From Pelargonium nanum (Eukaryota; Streptophyta; Magnoliopsida; Geraniales; Geraniaceae), in assembly GCA_036897485.1 (NCBI GenBank), contig JAYMTF010000744.1, positions 1 to 30,804 of the forward strand: a DNA stretch of 30,804 nucleotides. The letters are read 5' to 3'. The notes under the pieces are model-generated. The model did not search any database. It was not told the DNA's origin and worked only from the letters and a program-made list of their open reading frames with translations. Shown piece by piece: positions 1 through 10,700 of this stretch. A program made the translations under genes and the position numbers. Every line of letters begins with the position of its first letter. The first letter of the stretch is position 1.

Positions 1-447
1 CGTGGAAAATAAGAGAATAAAATAATAAAAAGCCCTAGGTAACTACATAACTTGTAGTCAAAGGTCTTTTGAGTTGGGTTGGATCGGAAAATTTGGACAT
101 TTTACACGTATAATCTGACTTCCGCAACACGCACCCTTTTTGGTTAAGATCAAGTCTTTCCTACACAAACTCGAAAATTGCACAAAACACTCAAATTTTA
201 TTAGTGGTTTATCTTAAATTCACGGGTACTTGAAACCTAATCTGCTTTCTTACGGGTTTAGACAAATTTAAAGTTAATGTTGATCAGAAGAATCCACGCA
301 TTCTATACATATATTACGAAACCCACAACACATACCATATTCTATTCATATCAAATCCTTTCAACCAGAACTCCAAAAATTCAATCCAAAATTTGAGAGA
401 TGTCTAAATTTTATTAGTAGTCTAGGTTTAGATTTTCCTCTAGCTCA
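1..447. other. Upstream AT-rich DNA, no gene seen
   Basis: No reading frame, RNA gene or clear mobile-element end could be recognised here. The stretch lies 5' of the receptor kinase and probably holds part of its promoter, but no convincing TATA box or transcription start could be chosen. Confidence 0.5.
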
Positions 448-602
448 ATACATATATATACATATATACATACATATGTATATATATATAGATGTATAGG
501 AACAGCAAAAGAAACCTGATTGAGTCAACACTAACTTGTTGCTAGCTAACCAGATTCTTACACAGGAGCCATCAAAGAAACCTCCAAAGCTACATCTATA
601 TA

Positions 603-637
<35 letters not shown>

Positions 638-755
638 GTATATGTATATATAGATGTATAGAAACAGCAAAAGAAACCTGATTGAGTCAACACTAACTTG
701 TTGCTAGCAAACCAGATTCTTAAAGGAGCCATCATAGAAACCTCCAAAGCTACAG
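448..755. repeat. 162-bp tandem duplication with TA/CATA microsatellites in the receptor kinase leader
   Basis: About 100 bases beginning GATGTATAG at 491 recur from 653 with few changes (AACAGCAAAAGAAACC, then TTGTTGCTAGC, then CCTCCAAAGCTACA). The two copies are offset by 162 bases and each is preceded by TATA/CATA microsatellite (about 448-490 and 595-652). The second copy ends about 100 bases before the chosen start codon, so it probably lies in the promoter or 5' leader of the receptor kinase. Confidence 0.85.
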
Positions 756-852
756 TGAACCCAACACATTCCATGCCCACCAACTGTTTGACAAAATGCC
801 TCAAAACCATAAATCCCCCAAAACCAAACCTTCTTGTCCCAACACACAAACC

Positions 853-3800
853 ATGTCCCTCCCATTCCAAAACCACCTCCTTCTCCTCCAAATCCTCCTC
901 CTATCCCTCTCCCCATTCCCTCCCAAAACCCTCTCATCACCCACTTCACAAGCCTTGTCTCTTCTCCAATGGAAACACAACTTGTCCTCACAATCCCAAA
1001 ACCATCTCTCTTCATGGTCCCTCACCAATCTCCCCAACCTTTGCACCAATTGGACTTCCATTTCTTGCGGCGCCACCGGGGAAATCTCCCACATAAACCT
1101 CTCCTTTGCCGGCCTCTCAGGCTCGTTGGCACGACTTAACTTCACCTCGTTCCCTAGCCTCGTTGTCTTGGACTTGAGCAACAACTTGCTCCATGGCATT
1201 GTCCCCGCGGGGATAGGTTACTTGGCACGATTGGAACGCCTTGATCTTCGCAATAATAGCCTAAGTGGGATCATTCCGGGGGAAGTTTCGGGTCTATGGA
1301 ATCTACATTACCTTCACATTGGTGGAAACAAGCTCGAGTCTCCCCCCGATTGGTCCACATTCATCGGTATGCCATTTTTGACATACCTCAACTTTTCTTC
1401 CAATGAACTTGCTTCACACTTCCCAATGTTTGTACCCTTGTGCCCCAACCTGACCTCCCTGGACTTGAGTCACAACGAGTTTACAGGCCTCGTGTCTGAA
1501 TCAGTATTCACCAATCTCCGCAGCCTCGTGTACCTGAGTCTTAGTACTAACTCATTTCAAGGGGAAATCCCCCGTAGCATCGGTTTCTTGAAGAATCTTG
1601 AAGTTCTTGACTTGTCATACAACTCCTTCGAGAAAAACATCCCTTCCTCGATAGGCGAGCTCAAGAATCTTCGTTACCTTAATCTTAGAGATAACAAGGT
1701 GAATTCAACTGTTCCTAGTGAGCTCGGGTTTTGCACGAACCTCACCTATTTGTCCCTCGGGGTGAACAACCTCTCTGGGGAAATACCCTTGTCCCTCACA
1801 AGTCTTGTCCAGCTCACCGAGCTAAGATTGTTCGATAACTTCCTCTCCGGCAGCCTCTCGCCCCAGTTTTTCGCCAGTTGGACTCAGCTCACCCGCCTCC
1901 AAGTCTCCAACAACTCTTTCTCGGGGCACATTCCCCCCGAGATCGGCCTCTTGAAGAATCTCAAGATTCTTTACTTGTACGAAAACCGCTTCACGGGTCC
2001 TATCCCGAGTGAGATTGGGAAATTGGAAAACCTTGTGCAACTCTCCCTTTCAAGAAACAAACTCTCCGGGCCAATCCCTCCGACGCTTGGGAATCTCCGA
2101 AACCTTAAAGTCTTGTTCCTCACAACTAATCAGCTCAATGGAACAGTTCCCCCGGAGATTGGGAATATGATAGCTCTCGAGTCACTCGATATTGGCGTTA
2201 ACGAGCTCTCCGGGGAGGTTCCCGAGGCCATTTCTGGCCTCAGGAACTTGACACATCTTGACGTGTCAACTAATAAATTTTCAGGAAATATTGCAAGTGA
2301 TTTTGGGAAGTTTAGTCCTTTCTTGAACTATGTTAGCTTCTCCAACAACAGTTTCTCTGGAGACCTTCCTAAGGAAATGTGCAATGGCCTTGCACTTGAG
2401 CATTTCACAGCAAATGACAACAATTTCACAGGTACCTTATAGGTTGTTTTTTGCACAATTTTTATGGTTAGTTGAATCGGACCGAATATTGGATGAATAT
2501 TTTACTAGTTAATACAATTAGATCGAACCAAATCACGAATTAGTTATAGGTCGATTATAACATGAATATTTTAATGTTGGTTCAATTTTGCACGTATATA
2601 TGACAAGTTACTGAATTGGACCAAACCGAACCGAATATTTATATCTTTTGTTGATATAAGATCGAATTAAATGTTGCACATAGATAATATGTTTATATTG
2701 GTACATTTTGTTGATTTTAAATATTTTCAATGACGATTTAAGACGTTTTCTTTATAACAGATTCAGTTTCATTTCGATCGTTTTTAACATTTAACTGATC
2801 AATCTCACCCCTATTCACAGGATCATTGCCACATTGCCTGAGGAATTGCTCGAGGCTTCTTCGAGTCAGGCTCGATAGAAATAAATTCACTGGCGACATT
2901 ACTAACTCTTTCGGGGTCCACCCGAATCTTATTTATATTGATCTCCAACACAATCATTTCGTGGGTACATTGTCGCGTTCCTGGGGGGAATGCAAGAGCC
3001 TCACGAGGCTCTCCCTCTCAGGAAACAGACTCTCGGGGGAAATTCCCCTTGAAATAGGAAAGTTAGTACAACTTCGTGATCTACACCTGAGCTCGAACAA
3101 TTTCACAGGGGAAATTCCCCCAGAGCTCGGGAAACTAGGCCTATTGTTGACCTTGTCGTTGAGTTCTAACCATTTCACGGGGAAAATCCCTGAGAGCATA
3201 GGTGGATTAGTCGAGCTCGATTCACTCGATCTTTCTGACAACTATTTGACTGGAAGCATACCGTTGAGTCTTCAGAATCTGAAAGACTTGACGAGCTTGA
3301 ACTTGAGTTGCAACCAATTATCCGGCGAAATACCAGTGGAGCTTGGGAAATTGGTGTCATTGAGGTACTTGTTGGACCTTAGTAGTAACGTTTTCGCAGG
3401 ATCCATCCCGGCGAGCCTGACAGATCTTGAAATGCTGGTGAATTTGAATGTTTCCCGTAACAATCTCTCAGGTACGGGTGTGCATTATTTGGTTATAATC
3501 TATAATGTGATTGATAGATTGTCAAATTGAAACTTTGGTTAGGTTAATTTGATTATTTTGTTGTCTGGACCCGACTAATTAGGTTCTTGAACTAGTTTTA
3601 TGCAAAATTTGTACTTCAACTATTGAAAACCGATCAAAATAGTCCCGAGTCCCGACGTTAAATTCTGATAGTTTTTCTGTCTGTTTTGTTGTTGTGCCAT
3701 AAAAAAATTGAAACTAGTATATATTGGAAGTTAACGTCGGGTCTATTTTGGTCGATTTTCAATAGTTGAAGGACAAATTTAGTAACAAAATAGTTTCTAA

Positions 3801-6218
3801 CAATAACTTCAGTTGTTTTCTTTGTCAGTTCTGTTAACGTCGGAAACTATATTGTTCAGTTTTCAATAGATCCCGACATTAGCTCTCGTTAGTTCTTTCC
3901 ACGATAGTTAACTTTGGGACCATTTTGGTCGGTTTTCAATAGTTGAAAGACAATTTCAGTACGAAATAAGTCAGATCCTGATGGTGCAAGATCCATTTCA
4001 ATAGTTTTTCAGTTTACTTATTTGGACTAACCATTTGCAACCCCTTCTCCCAGGAAACATCCCTCCGGCTTTTGCATCAATGACTAGTCTCGTCTCCGTA
4101 GATTTTTCTCACAATGACCTAACCGGCTCAATCCCCTCGGGACCCGTCTTTGACTCGGCTCCCGGGGACGCTTTCACCGGAAACTCAGGACTATGTGGAA
4201 ATGTGCCAGGTATTACCCCTTGTAAGTCCCCTAGCAAAACCTCCCCCCTCAAACTCAGGATCATCATTCCCGTCGCGGTTCTTGCTGCTCTCATCCTAAC
4301 GGTCACTTTTGTCATTGCATTCACTCTATTTCACCAAAAACCCGAACAAGTCCACGACGAGGAATCCAAAAGTAGTACTAGTAATAACTACATGTTCCAC
4401 GAGTCGGTGATATGGGACCGGGACGGGAAGAAGCCGAGATTCGAGGAGATAGTGAAGGCGACAGACGGGTTCACTGACCGGCATTGCATTGGAAAGGGAG
4501 GATTCGGTATTGTTTACAAAGCAGAACTCGCCTCCGGGAGGAGTTTTGCAGTGAAAAAGCTAGAATTGCCTGAAGCCGGACAAATAGTTTCGGAATCAAA
4601 AATCTGGGGGAGATTCGAGAACGAGATCGAGGTTTTGAGATCGATTCGACACAAGAATATTATCAAGTTTTGTGGGTCATGTTCCATCAATAGGTGCATG
4701 TTCTTGGTGTACAAGTATGTGGAAAAGGGGAGTTTAAGGGGGGTTTTGTATGGGGGGAGTTTGGGGGTTTTGGAATGGGGCAAAAGGGTAAATATTGTGG
4801 AAGGTTTGGCTAAAGCTATTGCTTATTTGCACCATGATTGTTGTCCTCCAATTGTGCATTGTGATGTGTCATTGAGCAATGTTTTGGTTGGGGCTGAGTT
4901 TGAGGCAAAACTGTCAGATTTTGGGAGTGCAAAAAAGTTGGGATCAGATGGTGATTCTATGGGTTTTTGTGGATCCATTGCTGGGTCCTATGGCTACATG
5001 GCTCCAGGTATGGAACTTAACAGCATTTCCCGAGTTTGTTTATACAAGGAAAATGTTTCATTTCGGTTCTCTAACTATTTATTTTGTTCTGAACTGGTGC
5101 CCGTTTTGATTTTTGTACTTATTTGGTTCCCAACTATGCTACTTCTTCCGTCACGAAATGAGTGTCCTGTTTTCTTTGCATTTCTGTCTCAAAATGAGCG
5201 TTCTCTCTCATTTTTAGGAAGTTAGATATGCACGTAAGTTAGTTAATATCCATTGAGTTTGTTAGAACACATGTCCATGAGGATACAAGAGGAAATTTAA
5301 TACTAACTTATTCTTATTTTTTTATATTAAATACAAAAACCAATACGCTCATTCTGGGACGAACGAAGTATTAGCAACTGATTCAATTTTTGTTCTAATT
5401 TATTCATCTTAGTATCGTATTTATTCTTGTTCCAATATAATTCTTGAAGTATACATTTTGTGCTGATTTGGTCCTCAATTATACATGTGGCATGATGACA
5501 ATTTCAGAACAAAACAGATGCTACAAGGACCATTTTAGAACAAAAGTAGATTTTGTGGGACTAAATTGGAACAAAAATAAAGTCGGGTACCAAAGTGGCA
5601 CGAAATGAAGACAAAAGTGATTACATTGATACAAAAAGATATTATGGGTACCATTTTGGAACATTTTTCATTCTACTTATGTCCCAATTAGTCCTCTTAG
5701 TATTCGTTTTGTGTCAATTTGGAACTTGATTTGGTATTCATTCATATTAGTCGCCTTCATATCCGCTTTTGTTCCTAAATAGTCTCTGTAGTATTCATTT
5801 TATTCCATCAATGGAAATGACCGTTTTGAAACACGAACATTTCCATTAACTCGATTTTCTTCTATATGCAGAACTCGCGTTCAATGCCCGAGTCACCGAG
5901 AAATGTGATGTTTACAGCTTTGGAGTGGTGGCACTGGAAGTGATGATGGGTAGGCACCCAGGAGAGCTATTGTTGTTGGCAAGTATTGACTCAGAATTGG
6001 TTGTGGAGGATTTGCTAGACCAGCAGCTACAGCCTCCAACAGGCCAAATAGCACAAGATGTGCTATTGGTTTTAGCTCTAGCTTTGGCTTGCATACACAA
6101 AACTCCTGAGTCAAGACCTACCATGAGATTTGTGGAGCAAAAATTGTCATCAAGAACTACCCATCATTCTTGCTTATCTGAAAATTCATTCCGCAAGGCA
6201 ACAGATGTTCAGAGGTAG
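853..6218 (+). CDS. LRR receptor-like protein kinase, MIK2-like, non-RD type
   Basis: Four exons join in frame: 853-2431, 2821-3471, 4054-5007 and 5872-6218, all introns GT-AG and phase 1, giving about 1176 residues. The start at 853 is preferred over the in-frame ATG at 796 because [20 protein letters not shown] is a typical signal peptide. Next come a cap (ALSLLQWK, a Cys pair) and more than 20 leucine-rich repeats of the LxxLxLxxNxLxGxIP type. A transmembrane helix spans about 812-835 and a cytosolic Ser/Thr kinase follows: glycine loop [11 protein letters not shown] (about 890), Lys911, catalytic loop HCDVSLSN (1012-1019), DFG 1032-1034 and MAPE across the last junction. Family members perceive extracellular peptides or damage at the plasma membrane; the ligand here is unknown. 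HRD has become HCD, making it non-RD as in FLS2-like immune receptors. The kinase C-lobe is slightly shorter than is usual. The family assignment is firm, the orthologue is not. Confidence 0.93.
2432..2820. other. Receptor kinase intron 1 with GGACCGAA-type repeat
   Basis: A phase-1 GT-AG intron between CACAG|GTACC and TTCACAG|GA. It holds an AT-rich sequence with recurring fragments such as TTGGACCAAACCGAACCGAA and CGGACCGAAT. These resemble the GGACC-rich stretch at about 19565-19850 and suggest an old dispersed element; no clean ends were found. Confidence 0.5.
3608..3985. repeat. Fold-back repeat in receptor kinase intron 2
   Basis: About 52 bases at 3609-3660 (core TCAACTATTGAAAACCGATC, ending GACGTTAA) occur inverted at about 3730-3780 (TTAACGTCGGG, then TTTTCAATAGTTGAA). 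A further right-arm-like copy (GGTTTTCAATAGTTGAA) follows at about 3930-3950. The arms could form a hairpin in the pre-mRNA. The element lies wholly inside the intron and does not touch the splice sites. Confidence 0.75.
5140..5370. mobile_element. Stowaway-like MITE in receptor kinase intron 3
   Basis: The element (5142-5368) is flanked by TA on both sides and has degenerate ends CTTCTTCCGTC and GACGAACGAAG. They match the Stowaway consensus CTCCCTCCGT imperfectly. Internally it shares AATGAGTG, GAGTTTGTTAGAACA, and TAACTTATTCTTA with the better-preserved copy at 7475-7723, so both are from one family. The rest of the intron (to 5871) holds further AT-rich repeat-like sequence with no clear ends. 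Confidence 0.8.
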
Positions 6219-7472
6219 AATTCGAAACTCGGGTTTTAGAAAACAGGACAGTTCAGTGCACGAGACTCACACGATCGTGAGATATGCACGCAATACTATC
6301 TTGCTTTTGTAAATAGGTTGTATCTGTGACTTGAACATGCAAGTCAAGATGCAACAACTCTTACTGTTGCGCCAAGATTCACTTTGGACCTTTGATGTAT
6401 TAGGGTTGTAGAATTATTCATATTCGATTCTTGTTTTCAAGCTGAAGGGATAATTGTAAATATCTTCCCCGAACATATATCATTTGCACATGATCATCGA
6501 GTTTTTCTCTTCTTTTGCGACAAGTAATTGCTTTGGATTTTTCCCGAGCTACCATTAGGTAGGGTTTGAATTTATATATATATGCGCGCACATTTTCAAT
6601 GAAAGTCAGGAATGAGAATAAAAGTCATATCCCAAGGCCTTTTCAATACGGAAAATTTCTAACATGAATAACGAGAATCTCATTTCCTCTCTAATTTTCG
6701 ATTCTCATTCCCGAACAATTTTATAATCCGAAACGCTAGATTATACCACCAAATCCAAACTCAACATCTTCTCCAAATCATCTCAATACACCAACTTCAT
6801 ATTTTTGCAATTCCTAATAAGCAAGCAAACAACATATCCTCAAAATGCACCCATTTTGGAAGGAAAAGATCATTGAAGCTCTACCAAAACATGAAATCAA
6901 ACCAATTCACATATCTAGATAGGATTTTCATAGCCATCGATCTATGAAAAAAGAAAACCCTAATTTGTGAAGGATAAACAATATACGATACAAATTATTT
7001 CGTACAAAGAAAAGCGAGTACATTTATCACAAACAAAATTAGGAATTGGTCAATTATTCCATTTTTTTGCTTTCTCCGCCGTTGTTTTCGAAAACTCGGG
7101 TTTCCATATGCTTATCGTCGAGACAGGTATGATTGGCTAATATGACGATAACCACCAACTCTACGACTATCAACCTGCATAAAATTATGACGATAGAAAT
7201 AAGTATTGAGCAGCAACAAACATGAGCAAAATTTTAACTTAAATGCTTCCAACAACTCCTAACAAATAAGAACTAGTAAAAGATTATAAAGCTCGTCTCT
7301 TCGAATGCATAAAATTTCAAACTTGGGACTTGATAAGTTGAACGTAAGTTTCACTGTTGGCTGAATGAAAGTCCAATTTCAGATATATAAAGGAAACTGG
7401 TCGAGACCTAGAGGATGCGTAGTGACATTGCTTTAAAAAAACTACAAAAATGACCGTGCAAATAAAAAATTA
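6219..7472. other. Intergenic region between convergent genes
   Basis: This is 3' flanking DNA of the receptor kinase. No gene was found. About 6550-6790 contains a dispersed repeat with GGTAGGGTTTG, GAATGAGAATAAAAG and ATAATCCGAAACG. Related sequence occurs at about 12825-12955 and 27198-27325 (each with ATAATCCAAAC and GAGTTTGGAT/GCATTTGGAT). No obvious polyadenylation signal could be fixed. Confidence 0.5.
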
Positions 7473-7725
7473 TACTCCCTCCAGCCCAAAGTGTGTGTTC
7501 ACTTTGTCTATAAAAAAATTGTCCCAAAATGAGTGTACACTTTTCTTTGGTTAGTTAGGAATGCTTCATACCAACAATACCCCTAAAGATTAGTTAGCTA
7601 GAATCCCTCGAGTTTGTTAAGACAAGAGCACATGAGGGTATTAGGGAAAAAATCCAACCCTTAACTTATTCTTAATTTTTACGAAAGTGGAAAAAATGGG
7701 CACTCATTTTGGGACAAAGGGAGTA
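7473..7725. mobile_element. Stowaway-like MITE beside the RNA-binding gene stop codon
   Basis: The element at 7475-7723 has ends CTCCCTCCAGCCCAAAGTG and GGGACAAAGGGAG, flanked by TA dinucleotides at 7473-7474 and 7724-7725. These are Stowaway (Tc1/mariner-type) features. It encodes nothing. The predicted stop codon of the minus-strand RNA-binding gene (7730-7732) is only five bases away, so this element would form the first part of that gene's 3' UTR. It is related to the element at 5142-5368. Confidence 0.92.
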
Positions 7726-7729
7726 TTTG

Positions 7730-7740
7730 CTATGTTAAAT

Positions 7741-7784
<44 letters not shown>

Positions 7785-10700
7785 ACCTCATATCCACCAT
7801 AGCTCCGGTAACTAGGATTCAGAACATACGAAGAAGGTAGAGATGATACTGCAATAACAAAAGAGAAGCCAAAAAAAAAAGTATAGCATTAGTACTCTTA
7901 TCACATAGTGCAAAAGGAAATAAAATTCGACAACCCAGATAAAGTGTGTAAAGAGATGTTGCGGCTCAGAACCATCATAAAAAATGGTTCTCCATAGTTG
8001 GTCAGTAATTATCATACAGATAAAATTATATATAACTACTTAAAACATGCTTCTTCTTTCCATCTGAGCAAATGGAAGGAAAAGGGAATATAATGTGAAA
8101 GACAATTTAGAATCAGAATATCAACAAATTTCAAAGGAGAGCAAGATGCAAGGAGCGATTAGTTTCGAAGAGTGTGAAGCAATATAATAGGAGTGCAGAC
8201 CATCCAACATGAGGTGTATAAGATCTCCTGAGGAATCTACAGAAGCTGAGGTTGATATAGAGATAAGTTTGCGGGCGTGAAATTGAGAGGTTGTGTGGGA
8301 ATAGAGGTGGCAATTCATATTTCGGGTTGCCCTTTAATATAAAGGAATCAAAGCCTACAGTTGAAAAGGCCAAATCATAGCCCGATCTTCAGGGCTGCGG
8401 GGTTGTGGGTTTGCCCTGAAAAAGGTGTAGGTTGCCCAACCCAGCCGGTACCTCATTCATGGCAGACCTGACCTAAAAAAACACTAATGGGTCTGCTTAA
8501 GTAGACCCAAACCCGCAAAATGTGGGCCAGGTTTTCGGACACTCACAAGTTCAGATCCAAACTGTCAGCTCTAGCTGGGAGGAGGGGGTCAGGGGGGGAG
8601 ATTTCTCTATTTTCCTATAGGCACCAGTTCAACAATTTCAGCAGTCGATCGATGAGAAAATCAAGGTGGAGGGTGCAAAACGGTCCAGATGCAACGAAAA
8701 GCTCCAGATACTTTTTAAAAGGAGAAACATGATAACAAAAGAAGCTTACCACCTCCAGATGTGGAACCACTGCCGACTTGGTCGTTGTACCCACCATCTC
8801 TGTAGACAAACATGAAGCATATCAATCAAACTAAAAATTAAAAGCTGAAGTTAACATGTACAAAAAAAACATGCATGAGGGTAAACCTTCTCAGCCCGTG
8901 ATAATAAGCACCATGTCTTTGTATTCCAACAGTAGGTTCAAGATATTCTCCATGAGGTTGAGCTTCTCTTCGAAGAGAAGGTTCGAGGTACCTCACATGA
9001 CGATGTTGTATATTTCCGAGGGCAGGTTCAAGGTAACTCACACTACGTTGGTGTTGACTTCCAAGAGCGGGTTCATGGTATTGTGCGTGACGTTTACTCG
9101 GGCTTGCAAGAGCATGCTCTCGATATACTGCATGATGATGGACTTCTTTCAAAGAAGCTGGTTTAACATATCCAGCATGGGGTTCCTGGAAAAAATACCA
9201 CTCCAGTCATGAAAACAGCACAGAGCACAATCTCAATAATGGCAATTGCAAATTACCATATCTGAGCGTAGCCTTTTTGAACCAGAAAGTGCACTGTGGT
9301 CATGGCCAGCGTAACTACTTATATATTCAGGACGTCTAGATGTGTACGGCACTCTGTGTGCCAAAGAATCTGCAGCACGGGATGGTCGCTCTCTAGCGCG
9401 AGGATTCCTCCTTGGACTCCTAACAGCATTCCTTGGTGGACTTTGCCGATTGCCTGCAAATAAACAGTAAATAAAATCCAGCCATATGTTTCCGTTTAAC
9501 TAAAGCTAGAAAGAATATAACACAAATGCACACACTAAAGCATATTGCTACCTTGTCGTCTCTTTGAAGGCCTGTTGTCATGACCATGTTCAACCCTCTT
9601 TCCGCGATCATCGCGGGTCCTAGGCAAAGGCAAAGGCAATTGCTTTCTCTTTTGACCTCTTCTTCTATTTGATTTGGATGACACCCCAACAGCTCGATTT
9701 TCAGTGACACTAGATTTTCGTCTACTTGACTCACTTCCTGTAATTTTTGAATCCACACGCTTTCTCTTTTCTTCAGAATCTGCCTGTTTACCTCTTCCAG
9801 TCCCCTTATCCTTATTCTTGACACTACGATCTTGCTTTGTCTTTTCACGTTCCTTTTCAGCACCTTTGGTCTTAGATTTTGGTGACTCTTCGCCGCTCTT
9901 ATTAACCTCGAATCCTCCAACCATGCCTTTCTGAAGTCGGTCTCCGCCTTTTGAAATGTTGGCTCTAATCTGAGACATAAAATAACAATGAAAAGATGCT
10001 GCTCCAAAAATGAAAATCTATAATCACATGTTCCCCCGATCTGAGGACCTTCAATAAATCCTGAACAAGCTAGGGAACTTTCTGGAGAAGAGCAAGCGAT
10101 CAACCAAAATTCTTGCTTTTATTACCAAGTCCCTTTCAGTTTCAATTCGCCCCAAAAACTTTTTCGACCCAAATGATACATATATGATCCTTATATGCAT
10201 CGATTTGATCCTAAAATGTAACTGATATGTTTTTTTCCCTCTTTAAGGCAGGTCAATACACATCACATTCCTTAAATAAAAATCAAAATAATTAGAGAGG
10301 GAGAAGAAGAAGCATATGCTAAATTAAAAATCTAAGCAATTGTTTTACATGTTCCACACACTTAACTATATATGATGACTATTATCTGTTAGCAAAACTC
10401 CTTGAGATGTTCTAATCATACTCTTACCACCCCATCCTATCTAATGTTATATCCTCCATTAAGTCATGCATTCTCGAATCTTTTCTAACTATCTTATTCC
10501 ATGTTAACTTAGACCGAGAGCTGGTAATTTGGACTTCGAGTTCGGGTTGAAAAACCTAACCCTAACCCAATCCACAAAAGGTACGGGTTCCAGTGGGTGG
10601 CGAGTTCGTCATGCAAAATGTGTGTATTGCCCAACCCAACCCGCACATCTTTAATGGCATACCCAACCCAATCCGAAAATTAATTGGGTATATATTTTTA

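Noticed and set aside
796..852. Upstream in-frame ATG at 796 as receptor kinase start
   Set aside because: It would add 19 polar residues before a clear signal peptide that begins at 853; not impossible, but less likely.
445..1199. Minus-strand and alternative-frame reading frames over the receptor kinase 5' end
   Set aside because: They are shadows of the LRR exon or read through the TATA/CATA microsatellite (Tyr-Ile runs); no domain or splice logic supports them.
8856..9212. Plus-strand reading frame opposite the 15-residue repeats
   Set aside because: The minus-strand frame fits the splice sites and shows the peptide period; the plus frame does not.
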